Source of the DNA: Casuarius casuarius
Taxonomy: Eukaryota > Chordata > Aves > Casuariiformes > Casuariidae
Direction: 5' to 3'
Assembly (NCBI GenBank): GCA_003342895.1
Contig: PTFA01000017.1
Span: 1,952,402-2,016,401, forward strand
Length of the DNA: 64,000 nt
Shown: one piece after another, positions 24,301 to 35,223 of the stretch
Position numbering within the stretch: position 1 is the stretch's first letter
Layout of the letters: each line of letters opens with the position of its first letter
Translations under genes and position numbers: made by a program
Notes under the pieces: model-generated
Seen by the model: the letters and a program-made list of their open reading frames with translations, nothing else
Databases searched by the model: none
Told to the model about the DNA's origin: nothing

Positions 24301-27300
24301 GGAGCAGAAATCACTATACAAAACAACAGGTTACCCATAGTTATTAACACCCTTCAGCCAGAAACTGGATTTTGCTTGGCACCTTTGGCCATTCAGCTGA
24401 CTCTTGAACTGAGCCCTGAAGGTGAGGCGCTACCAGCGCTTCCCAGCCTGAAACAGAGCAGCTAAAGAAGCACAAGGCTTTTTCTTTTTTAACTTTGGCA
24501 GGTGTGTGTAGCACCGTGTGCCTGCTGCCTGGGTGATGGCCAGGCCTCAGCACCCCCCAGCCCGATGGTGGCCAGCTGAGCCCAGCCAGGTAGACCAGAG
24601 CTCCCGACCTCCCTTCCCTCCAAGCCAGTTATCAGCTAACCTGCGTTTTGGAGTGCAAATAGCTAAACTAACGAAATGGCTTAATGCTCTTGTGCATTTT
24701 TTTAAATTGTATTACAAATGTAACAGTATTTTTAAATGTGTTATACGCTACTGTAAGATGAGCCATTTATTTATAAGATGTAAGTTTATTTTGTTGAAAC
24801 TGCTACCTTATAGTGCTATCTTAGTGTATTTTAGCAAGTCAATTAACTAATTCTAGCCCGATCTCCAGGACCAAATCTTTTGCCATGAGAGTAACTGTTG
24901 TAATGCACTGTAAAGGTTAAGATAAGGAGGCAATGCTTGAGTGATCTCTGTCAGCCCCCCAGATATGATTTATAGTAAGTGTGTTTTGAACTCTCTTCTC
25001 TTCCTTTTTCATGGAAAAAAAGCAATGGGAGCAGGTAGTTGATAAGCAGAGGGAAACATAATTGGCTTCTGTCAGTACAATCTTAAAAGTTGTAATGGGC
25101 TGTTTCTTTCAAATGACAACAAAGCAATTAGATAATGACCAAGTTTCACCAATATCAGAACATTAAAGAAGCATCTGCTTTCAAGACTTTGGTAATACCA
25201 TTTCACTTCAACATGCCCAAACTCTGCACTTTCAGCTATAGCCTCCTAAAAGAGAGGCCATGTTCTTCAATACAACCAGCTCTTCTCTGCAGGAATCATC
25301 CCTGCTGGTGAACTGTAAAAGGCCCCAGCAGACTGTTCCTCACGTCCTCACAGCGCAGCACGGGAGCAAAGAATTTGGGATTTTGTGAGACCACTTCCAG
25401 GCTCCTCTTAGAGGAAGCACAAATTAAGCGGGGCAGCTACCTCTGCTGCAGGATGATCCATCACTTGGTGGTACCTCTCCAAGGGACAGCTTTCTTCATG
25501 AAGGGCACAAAGACAATCGAAGCGTAGGAGATGGCATAGTTCAGACGATCCATGCACCATGCTCCTTCTCCTGCCAGAGAGCAGAACAACAGCTAGGAAA
25601 GCAGAGTAGGCAAGTGTGTGCACCTGCATGGAAATTGCTGCTGGTAGATATTTGGCTCCTGCTGATTCAAACAGCCGAATTTACTGAGCGCTACTGGAGA
25701 CAGAGATGCAGCCATTTTGCCAAAAAAAAAAAAAAAAGCACAAGGCACAAGAAATATGACATAAATTCAGAGACTCCAGCAAAAATGGTATTGGCTGGGG
25801 AAAGCCAGTTTCTAATTGGATGGCAGGTCTCTCGCCAGAGGCACAGGGTGTTTGTGCTGTGATTACGCAGTCATGCTTGGTGTGTGTCACTGGTCTCAGG
25901 GGAATGGAAAATCTCTTGTGCTCTGACCTGAAGCACCTGTTTATCTCAGAAATGCAGCTCAGTAACCTGTTCTCAGAGAGCTCTAGCACAAGGAGATGTC
26001 ACATTGCTGCGATGGCTCAGAGCTTCAGTGTTATGAGGGACATGGACTAATCTAGATACATTAAACTCAACAAGATTGATTCAGTCAGTCAAAGTGCTGA
26101 GCTGTAGTTCCCTAATGACACCAGTGCAGCAGGTACCTGCCACCAGTGCATGAGCTGGAGCGGTGCCTCTATGTTCAGCTGGGTGCCAGTCTGAGGTAAA
26201 TCCATATTCCCCTGCACACACACACACATCTTTACTCTCCTTCCAGCTCCCCTTACTCAGGTCTCGTGCTTCCTCAGCCTTCTCCCACGTAATTATCAGT
26301 GGCAGCAACCTCAGACTGCAAACCTCCTCTTGAATCCGGCTCCTTGCTGCACTGGGTATGTGTGTCCTAGCACAGGCTCGGCTTCCTGTTTAACCTGTGC
26401 AGCATAGGAGAGGAACCGGGGCACTGGCTGCCAGAGGATGCATCAGGTCACCTCTGATTTGGGTTAACTAACCGTGCAAAGGTGCTGATGCTGCAGCTCA
26501 GGTAAGCTAATTGCTTTCTGCAGGCTCCGGCAGGCACCTCTTTGCAGGCGGGACTGGGATGTTGCTGTGGCTCCATTAAACAGAAAACAAGAGTTGAGGT
26601 GGTTTGAGTTGGTTGAGCTGCTAGTGGTGTGTGTACGCTGTTTGGAAATCTGTGGCTTGTTGATCTTCTCATGTGGAGGGGCTAAGAAGTGGTATCTTAG
26701 CTTTGTCCTACATACATGTTTGTCCCAAAGTAATCAATTTGTCTTTTACTTCTTTTTCGCTCTGTGTGAATAGCTAAGAAAAACACAAGGTGGTACAGAG
26801 CAATATTAAAATCATTCCCAGTTTTCCAACTGGATTTAAACTTTGAGAAAAAGTAGGGGCGTCACGCAAGAAAAAGGATTACCTTTTACCACTGCTTATG
26901 GAAATCTCACTCCTTTTGTCAGTTAAATGTCCTTTTCTTCAGAATACCAACTATTGTTTGGAATGTCCCAAATCAAAAAAGAGGGAGATGTTTTTATTTA
27001 AAAGCTATTAGCAAAACATGCAAAGTCCTATTTCGTCCATGTGAAAAGGTCAGGAATGTTCTCTGCTTCACAGGTGTCTCGGATGAGAAGAGGAAGCGAG
27101 TTACTATTTAACTTGGTGTTGTGATCCTTTTCACTGCAACGTAAGCAAAGAAATTCTTCGGTACTTTTACAGAAATGTGATTTGACACAAGGATGGGCTG
27201 GAGTTCTCCCTCTTACAGCACTATAAAATTTTTCTGGAGTGATTCCTATAATATTGGTAGACGGATGTCTGAAAAGGAACTGTGTATGAGTGACAGTGTA

Positions 27301-28582
27301 TCTGGCCATAATTTTTTCCAACTGTACAAGATTGACATGTTATTTGGCAGTGGCTTTAATGCCCTCGAGCATGTGACATTGCTCTAGCAAAGAATAAATG
27401 TAATACAAGCTGACAAAGCAGAGAAGGCAAAGTGTTTAGCATCACATTTTGTCTCACTGTAATCAAGAAAGCTTCAGGACCAGTTGTAGACTGATGCCCA
27501 GTAAATAGGGCATATATTCAGATCCCAGCATTGAAAGTAGGGAGAACTGTATGTAGCCAAACTCAAATAGTTAAAAACAAAACCAACCCTAATAAACTCA
27601 TGCTCACAAACTGAAGGCATCATGTAAGCAAAGCAAACAGTTGCCAGAGCTTTTGAGAGAGGCTAATGTTGCTTTCTCTCTCACTTGGTGCCTTAGCTCT
27701 GCTCCTACCAGTTATTGCCTGCTCCTCCCATGAATTTTCACACTGCTAATTCATGGATGTGAATGACTAATAGATGCCAAGTCCCTATTTGGATATTGGT
27801 AGACTTCAAATATCAAGCCAACATTTAATAAATGTTGCAATCTCTTGGCTGCCTTAACAAGAAGTGCGATCTAAGGATTTGGACTGAGGCTGTACTAAAT
27901 TTATTTATGTGTCTAAATACATCAGGTATTCATAAGTACCTATTATAAAAGTGAGCATCAACATAAAATAGATCAGTTTTTCATTTGTCACTTCCAAGCA
28001 ATTGTTGCCCCTTCAGGATTCCTCTGCTTTTCACAGCCCCAACTATTAATGCCCAAACCTTTGTGATTACAGATAATTTAAAATGTTTTTAAGCAGCATG
28101 AGCAGTTTTGCTTGTGCTAAGCTTTTCTAAACCCCATGTATCCTCATGTATCTGGCACTGAGAGCAGTATTAGAATAGCTTAAATGTGATTAAGAACAAG
28201 CCAAGTATTCTACCCTATTGACCATACAACATGCATGCATAAACATGTGCTCTCTGCCATAGTCACAGTTTTGCTGGGCTTTCACTGAGCAGTAGATAGA
28301 ATAAGCCTGTTTGGAGTTAAAGTGAATGGTCAGGTGTCAGTTATCATGAATATTTCTTCAGTGAGAAGTAATTTGAGAGAAGCTAAAACTGAGGATCTTG
28401 TGTTAAAGCAATACATAGCAACAACTGCAAATAAAAGCATTGAGCCATAGGACGTGAAGACGTCAAAGATACTTTGATCAAGCTGAAGACAGGAAAATTA
28501 ACCAGGCCTAGTAAGAATGTTTAATCTTCTACCAGTGCCACCATTTTAAACCAGACCTGTTGAAGCTGCTGCTTATTCCTTA

Positions 28583-28654
28583 AGGAAATATATATTTCCC
28601 TATATAAATATAATAATATAATAAATAATAAATAATATAAATATATATTTTCCT
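28583..28654. repeat. AT-rich inverted repeat
   Basis: AGGAAATATATATTT (28583-28597) is matched in inverted orientation by AAATATATATTTTCCT (28639-28654) with one extra T. About 40 bp of TAA/ATA-type simple sequence lies between. The left arm lies inside a perfect 16-bp palindrome, GGAAATATATATTTCC (28584-28599). Confidence 0.8.
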
Positions 28655-31649
28655 ATTCCCTAGGAACTGCTCAGTTAGAGAGAGACCTAATATGAGGAGC
28701 AATCCATTAGGCTTTGATTGAAAAAGAGAAAGTATTCATTGTGTCAAGACACTTTGCGACTGAAACCTAGGGCTAATATTGTTAAAGTATTAACACCTAT
28801 GATTTGAATACTAAAAATTAGAATGAAATAGACAGTCAGGTGAGGACTCCATCCTCCATACTAAGTTGAAAGCCTTCTCTTTCCCCGTTTTTTCTTGAGG
28901 TTTTCTTTAATCTTAGTCATAATAGCGGGAGCTTAGTAATTTCAAGGTCTAAAATTGAAGGGAGGGCTTTCTTTCTGGTGGGCTGGTTTGTTTTTCTCCC
29001 ACCTGAAGTATAAAGTAAAAGTTGTCTGAAATGTGTTGAAGATCAGAGACAAATTGTTTTTCAGTTTTACTAGTCAATCAAAGAGAACATTTTTGGAGAA
29101 CCTGAGTCAACTTTTGACTCTGAGTTTTCTGTTTGCTCTTCAGTTTTTGAACTGGGTGGAGAAGGCTGGTGAGCCACAGGTACATAGATCAGAACAAAGT
29201 TTTTAACCAGACTTTATAAATGCCCATGTCTGAGTCTTGCGTAATGGATCTGATCTAGCTATCCAATAAAGAGAGTGTAAATAATATTAACTACACTAGA
29301 AAGTGTGAGCTGTCTGTATTGATGGAGATTCATGAAAGGCTTTCTTTCTCTCTTTTGGTCCTGGATTTTTATTATTTTAATTTCAAATGTAAGCAGCCAT
29401 CTCTAGGTGAAAATTTTGGCTGTCTGGAGGCCAGTGAGAAGATCTCCATAATTTCAAAGGTGTCAAGTCTTCATTGCTAGCCTGCACTCCTTAATCATTC
29501 AAGCACTGAAAGAGTTGCCCTATAAGTAGGCAAAATCCATATGCAAAAACTTGATTAGAGTGCCTGATGCGCTGAAAACGAAAGGATATGGGATTTATTT
29601 GTTATAAACCTATTTTGAATCAAAGCAAACTTTGAAATTGGTTACATTTTGGTCGAAGTACTCATTTGTACACACTGTGCATATATAAAGTTATCATTCT
29701 GTAAGATAGGTTGAGTGGAAAGGAACAGAAAAGTTACCCTTTGACTAACTTTGTATTTCACACGAGATGTCATTCTCTCCTTCATTTGCAAGGGGCGGCG
29801 ATAGGCGGATTCTGTGGTAATATGCTTCCCCGTGGAAAAGAGCAGATGTGAATAGAAGCCACCCGGGGATTATGGCCTCCAATCTGCAGTCACTTTCCTT
29901 GCTTTTGCTCTCTATCACTTGGTTGAGTGAGCACGTGAGGCCTCATGCTCTCCTGTGAAAGAAAACCAAGGGGGTTATATTCAAGGAATTTCTGAGATCT
30001 CTGAACCCAGTTTCAACATCAATTTAGTGACCGTGAGGTCTTTTAACTTCACGTCCTACAAAGCACTTTAAGGCACCCAAGTTTCCCCTTGCAAAGCAGA
30101 TGTTCCTTAAGTCAAGTTTTAAAGCCTGTAGCATTTTTAGGCCTCTTCTTCATGAATCTTTTCTTCAAGGATCATCTATGTTGTTTAACTTCTGTTGCAC
30201 TGATATAGTATTTTGAATCTGTACAAAACCAAACATTTTGCTAGACTTCTTAGTGAAAATTCACAGCATTTTATTAAAACTCTGAGAAAGCATCTACATA
30301 ATCACCTTACAAAAGAAAACACCTTTTACCTGAACCCATGCTCTATTTTGTAAAATCTGATTTTCCTGTTTAATAAAGAAATTAACTGTTTTCCTCCTCA
30401 TTCACTTAAAAGCGGAATCTGTATGGTTACTTGGATACCTGCTCACCATGAAAATACATAGAGTGGCACATTAGCAACAGTATTACCAAAAAGTCCATTA
30501 ACAAGGTGTTTGCTAGGAATAGTTTAAACACAGCAAGTTGCATTATCTCATGGCAAGCTGGTGCAGGGGCTTGCCAGGAAAGAATTGAAGCATCAAAATA
30601 TTTTCCCCGGTGTCTGATCTGTGCAATAAAGAGAAAATTCTCACGTTTAGGATACAGCGCCCAGGCTTCCCAGAAGCACGTTCATTGGAGGCAGCCATCA
30701 TCCTGACAGTGCTCCTTCAGGGAGCCTGTCTGGGACACTGCTGCTCCGTCCCAGCTGCGGGCTCTGGCCGGGACAACACGAGAGGAGGGAGAGGCAGCCA
30801 TGGCTTAGGATGTGCCCCTGCGCGAGGGTGGTGACACATGCCTGCGGACAGGCCCAGGGGCAGGCCGGGTAGAAGCGTGCTCCTGGGCACCTCCATGCCC
30901 CATGTAATTTGTATCTGGGCTGCTGCGCTGATGCTCAGTTTTTAGGAGTTACTGCCTGGACACAGGCAGATGGATTTGCACTTTGGAAGATGAACTGAGA
31001 TCTGCAAATTCCCTATGGACTTGGGTGTCTTCCAGTTTACTTAATATTTACCTGAACGAAGGGATCTTGGTTTTCCCTGACCCTGGTTAAAATGGGAGGA
31101 GCCCTGTTTATACATGGAAATTTGTGATGCAATAAAATTGCTGCCTGACATTTAATCTGCCAGTTCTAGTGTGTGTTTTCTTTTCATCTGTGGAATTAAA
31201 GAAACAGAAGCCAAGCCGTGCTGTAGCCAGCATCATGCATACATCAGAGAAAAAGGTGGCAGATCTTCCTGTGGGTTCAAACTTTCATATAACTTTACCA
31301 TCATTGTTTTGAAAGTTTGCAGCCCTGGAAAAAGAAGAAAGGAAGGACTGGCTTCTCATTAGCCTGGTTAAGTCTACAGAATCAATTGCTGTTTCAGAAG
31401 TTACACAGCAGGAAAAAATGCTTTATTGTCCAATTTCAGTTGAGGTTAAGGTTGGAAAAAAAAAAAGAAAAGGTGGCTTCAAGGACATACCTATTTCCTG
31501 TAGAGTATTTGCATTCTTTGTGAATTGCAGCCAATGTATCGCTTCTGGTTTCTAAATGGTAATTAATATTTTGTGCTAAGTGGATTTGATAGATGCTTCA
31601 GAAAATTTGACCTCCTTCAGAAAATTATGGCATTGTCTTTTTGTTACAA

Positions 31650-32300
31650 TATGTGTCACAGGCCTGCAGGCAAGGGTGGGCCTCATGGAGAGCACAGCCC
31701 TTACTGAAGCAGGCGGCGTGGGTGCGTCTCACCAGTCGGCAACCACCCAGGGTGCCTCTGAGCTGGGGTACCACACTGCAGAGCTGTGTGGGAATACAGT
31801 GATAAGGGGTGAAATGACACTGCAGAAACTCTTAACTCTGGTAGAACTATGTGGGAATAGAGTGATAAGAAGCAAAAACAAGCAAATCGCAAGGGAACAG
31901 AACATGATTGGATGAAACGCAGTTCGGCTTGTGAGTGGTTTAAACCACTGCTACTGGGGAAGAGTAACGAGGGGAAGTATCAAAGAGATTAACGCCATCT
32001 TGTGCACGCATGGACTCTGCTCCGGCCACCTGGAGAGACGGGGGCGCCCGCACTGCGGCTCTTCTGTGACTGACGCCCGCACTGCGGCTCTTCTGTGACT
32101 GATGGGGCATCAAGACACGGGAAGCTGTAAGACAGCAACATAGTTGTGAACCCAAAGCATATGTAGTATGATATATAGTGCCTGGCTATAGTGAATTAGG
32201 CTGAGATATTGCAACGTAAGAGTAATAAAATACTTATTACTTGTGGTCGTGCTATACCTGGAGTCCTTGCTCTTTATGGTCCCCCTTATGTTAATGAACA
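31650..32300 (+). mobile_element. LTR-like element (possible solo LTR of an endogenous retrovirus)
   Basis: A moderately GC-rich block sits in AT-rich DNA. It contains a diverged direct repeat (GTGTGGGAATACAGTGATAA near 31787 and TATGTGGGAATAGAGTGATA near 31848), a perfect 29-bp tandem duplication (32045-32073 and 32074-32102), and AATAAA at 32224-32229. A GT-rich stretch ending in a CCTTGCTCTTTATGGTCCCC-type segment follows the AATAAA. U3 direct repeats, a poly(A) signal and a GT-rich U5 are what an LTR would show. TACAA occurs near both edges (31645-31649 and 32301-32305), but the left copy does not abut a TG end, so the target-site duplication is unproven. No retroviral coding sequence is present. 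It could instead be an unrelated GC-rich insert. Confidence 0.35.
32045..32102. repeat. Perfect 29-bp tandem duplication
   Basis: Two identical 29-bp copies are directly adjacent at 32045-32073 and 32074-32102, each starting CGCCCGCACTGCGGCTC. Perfect identity suggests a recent duplication or a conserved feature of the host element. Confidence 0.97.
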
Positions 32301-34279
32301 TACAAAGAATTGCTGGGCGCAGTGCCACAGCATGTGAGCAAATGCTGAGTCCTTGCAAGCCCAGAGAATACCCCAGACACTGGAAGAAGAGTGAATACAA
32401 CTAAGAAAACAGGAAAAAAAGACTTGTTTTTATCAAGGACATGAAGTATCTACAAAGAGAGACTTCCTCTCTATTTCAAGACCAAGAGACAGACCTCTAA
32501 GCAAATAATTTAAAATGGGACCAAATGCTAAAGACTGCAAGGTGAACCCAAAGACATGAGACATATATCTACAACAAACAAGATTTTGATAAACTCTAGG
32601 ATGCAGAAAGGGCTTATTTATTATGTCTCAGTGGTGTCCTTCTAAGCAATTCCAGCGTACATATTTGTTCTAAATTAACACTTCAACAATTTTCAAGATG
32701 ACAGAAAGTACCACACCATGCCTCTGTTGTTCTGAATCCATTAAATTGCAATTTGTGTTCATATGTTAGATGCTGAAAGCCTAAGAACATTTTTTGTGTA
32801 TTTAGTAAGATAAACGGCTTTGTGTGCAAATAATCCCTCAACTTTCACACTATTATATTTTTCACTTCAAGTTTTAATAGGAGCTCTTCAGCCAAACTCT
32901 CTTATAAAAAATACAAATGAGGATTTATTTCTGGGAGGATCATAAATTTGCATGCTAGTGTTTTTTATTGGTCAACAGCTACCATATGCTCACAGATAAT
33001 CTTCTAAACACAGATTAGGATTTTCCCTTATTACATCAGCTGATTGATATATTACTTGGTCAAGGCTAATAGAGTTAGACTTGTCATATGAAGAGGCTTA
33101 CTGTTGTGTAAAGAGAGAAATGGTCACGGATGAGTGGGATCTCCGGTTGCCAAAGTATATCCTTCTTTCAAAGCCTTGGTTACTAGTGTTGCTGTCAAGC
33201 CCTCCTCCCCTGCAATCTGTGGTCCAAATCTAAAAGTTTATTTGCCGCAAATGCTCCAAAATTAGAAAAGGGTTTTATTCCTAAATTATTTCTCTGCATT
33301 CTCTCTAAATTCCTTACATGCCACTAAGCAAACATAAATGCTCAGTACAGTGCTATGCTGTCCTCACACTGGAGTGTCTCTCAAAAAGACTCGCTGTTGT
33401 ATTCTTGTTACGAACTATGGCGCCAGACACCTAAAGAAGGAAATACTGTCCTGCAAGTCTTTGGTTACTCTTATTTTATGACAGCACGTGGTAAAAATAT
33501 TAGCATAGGACAGCCCTAAGAAGCCAAGCTGCTGTAGAAGGTGAAGATGACATTTGTTTAAAACTGCTTCTGTGGCAGTGGCCGAAAAACCACATGAAAA
33601 AGTTTTCCAGTCAAGTTTGCTACTTTAAATAAAAATTCACTGGAGGGATGAAGTTTTATTGCACCGTTCCTTTGATCACCGGCAGGCTATGATCTCACCA
33701 GTGCACATTAGTGTCCTTTTGACAGCGGAGGTACAAAGCCAATACACAAAGTTATGCACATACAGCTTTTTCCTTTCACTGTCTCTTGCTGCATAAACCA
33801 GTAACTCATGCAATGCCACTGCCAACAGCTGAGGCTGCCGCTGTCAGGTTATTTAGTAAGAAAAGGGTGCAAGTAAATGGGATGAATACTCAAAATTCAC
33901 TTTAGTTCTGATAAAAAAGTCAAGAGTTACCACAGTTTCTAGGAGCTCATTTTCACACGATTTTGGGGAGATTTTCAAGAAAACAAAGGGAATCAACAGA
34001 TTAATTTATTCAAACTGCTGATACAGTGCATATATGCTCAAAGGCTTTTAAATAATGAGAAAGAAATTAATGGGAAAAAACGCATGATATGCCCAAGAAG
34101 GTGGATATAGCCCATTTAGGGAATAAAAAGTGATACCGGCTGTCTTCGCTTTTTAATGAATAAAAAAGCAAATCTCAGATGAGAACAGAGAAGCCCCGAG
34201 GTTATGAGCAGCGCCCACGCCTGCACAGCCTCGACATCCCAAGGCGGAGGCAGGAGGTAGCCGCCGGCGCTGCCCCAGG

Positions 34280-34475
34280 CCGGCTCCTAACGGCTGCCCC
34301 GGGGGTCACGGGCCGGCCCCTAACGGCTGCCCCGGGGTGAGGGGCCGGCCCCTAACGGCTGCCCCGGGGTGAGGGGCCGGCTCCTAACGGCAGCCCCGGG
34401 GGTGAGAGGCCGGCTCCTAACGGCTGCCCCGGGGTGACGGACCGGCTCCTAATGGCTGCCCCGGGGGGTGCAGGG
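34280..34475. repeat. Minisatellite, six units of 32-34 bp
   Basis: The units start at 34280, 34313, 34345, 34377, 34410 and 34442. Each follows the pattern CCGGCTCCTAACGGCTGCCC plus a short G-rich tail. Units 2 and 3 are identical and the others differ by a few bases. Five of the six carry TAACGG (34288, 34321, 34353, 34385, 34418), which matches the MYB recognition element; the last has TAATGG. The array ends about 490 bp before the MAP3K15 Kozak ATG. Confidence 0.97.
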
Positions 34476-34487
34476 TGCCGCTGCTTA

Positions 34488-34516
34488 AATAATAATAATA
34501 ATGATTAATAATAATA
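34488..34516. repeat. AAT/ATA trinucleotide tract inside the CpG island
   Basis: An almost pure (AAT)n stretch with one interruption (ATGATT) directly follows the minisatellite. It is strikingly AT-rich against the surrounding GC-rich DNA. Confidence 0.95.
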
Positions 34517-34710
34517 GCGCCGTAGCGGACAGAGGTCCTGGTGCTCCGCGAGGGGCGGGGGAGCGCAGCGAGCCACGGTCGCCCCGACGGCGTTACCTCC
34601 CGTCTCAGTAACGCTCCGGTCACCGCGGAGAAGGGGCTGGTCGCGCCTCTGCGGGCGGCGGGACCGCGCTCAGCGACCCTTCGCCGCCGCGGGACGGAGT
34701 CGCGCTGCCC

Positions 34711-34740
34711 CGTCCCGTCCGGTCCGGTCCGGTCCGGTCC
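34711..34740. repeat. GGTCC pentanucleotide repeat in the MAP3K15 5' region
   Basis: Four perfect GGTCC units (34721-34740) are preceded by two related CGTCC units (34711-34720). The tract lies about 225 bp upstream of the Kozak ATG, so probably in the promoter or 5' UTR. Confidence 0.95.
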
Positions 34741-34860
34741 GGGGAGGGCGGCGCGGAGCCCGCCTGTGCCTCGCCGCCCCTCGTTCCCGCTCCCGCAGCG
34801 CCCAGCGGTCGCGGCGAGAGGGGAAGCGCGGGGCGGAAGGGCCGCGTCGAGGGCGGGGAG

Positions 34861-34876
34861 CCGCCGCCGCCGCCGC
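34861..34876. repeat. Short (CCG)n tract in the presumed 5' UTR
   Basis: Five CCG units plus one base lie about 90 bp before the MAP3K15 ATG. CCG/CGG tracts in 5' UTRs are often unstable and difficult to sequence. Confidence 0.9.
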
Positions 34877-34963
34877 CTCAGCGGGCGCCGCCGGAGTTTG
34901 CCCGGCTGCGGGCGATGCGGTGCGGCGCCGCCTGAGCACCTGTCGGCAGCCCGCGGCGCCGCC

Positions 34964-35223
34964 ATGGAGAGCCCCGCGGCGGAGCCGGCGCACCCCGGCG
35001 CCGAGCCGGAGCCCGCGGCCTCCGCCTCGGCCGCGCTGCCTGCGGGCCGTGTACGTGCTCAACGACGCGCCCAAGGGGGCCGCCGGGGCGCGGAGCCCCG
35101 AGGCCGGGGCGCGGCAGTGCCTGCAGCGGGCCTGCGAGGCCGAGGGGGCTCAGCTGGGCACGGTCAACTTCGGGGAGCTGGACTTCGGCGAGACGGCGGT
35201 GCTGGACGCCTTCTACGACGCGG
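34964..35223 (+). CDS. MAP3K15: MAP3K15 (ASK3) exon 1, N-terminal coding part, with an apparent frameshift
   Basis: A strong Kozak start (GCCGCCATGG, ATG at 34964) opens an acidic Ala/Pro-rich N-terminus (MESPAAEPAHPGAEPEP...) like that of human MAP3K15. From about 35044 the conserved sequence is in another frame: RAVYVLNDAPKG, EAGARQCLQRACEAEGA, FGELDFGETAVLDAFYDA. This is the N-terminal thioredoxin-binding region of the ASK family. The donor GTGAGC follows 35223, leaving one base of the Asp codon. CTGC is duplicated in tandem at 35036-35043; taking one copy out joins the two frames as AALRAVYV. As written, the Kozak frame meets TGA early in exon 2. An upstream ATG at 34920 is open in the conserved frame but gives an Arg-rich, unconserved leader. 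MAP3K15 is a cytosolic kinase that activates p38/JNK under osmotic and other stress; its kinase domain is encoded beyond the window. Confidence 0.9.

Larger units (their letters stand above)
20980..34190. other. Intergenic region between SH3KBP1 and MAP3K15
   Basis: About 13 kb of mostly AT-rich DNA contains no supported protein-coding gene. It holds a CA microsatellite (21370-21392), a short hairpin (21090-21112), GC-rich islets (about 23490-24110, 24400-24640 and 30650-30900), an AT-rich inverted repeat (28583-28654) and an LTR-like element (about 31650-32300). Open frames in the GC-rich islets, up to 140 codons on the - strand at 23711-24133, overlap frames on the other strand and have no recognisable domain. 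25000-28580, 28660-30600 and 32310-34190 showed nothing I could name. Confidence 0.7.

Noticed and set aside
34417..34965. 182-codon open frame on the - strand across the MAP3K15 promoter (and several 80-228-codon frames on both strands in 34400-35500)
   Set aside because: In very GC-rich DNA stop codons are rare. The frames overlap each other on both strands, are Arg/Ala/Pro/Gly-rich and resemble no known protein. Only the MAP3K15 frame has homology.
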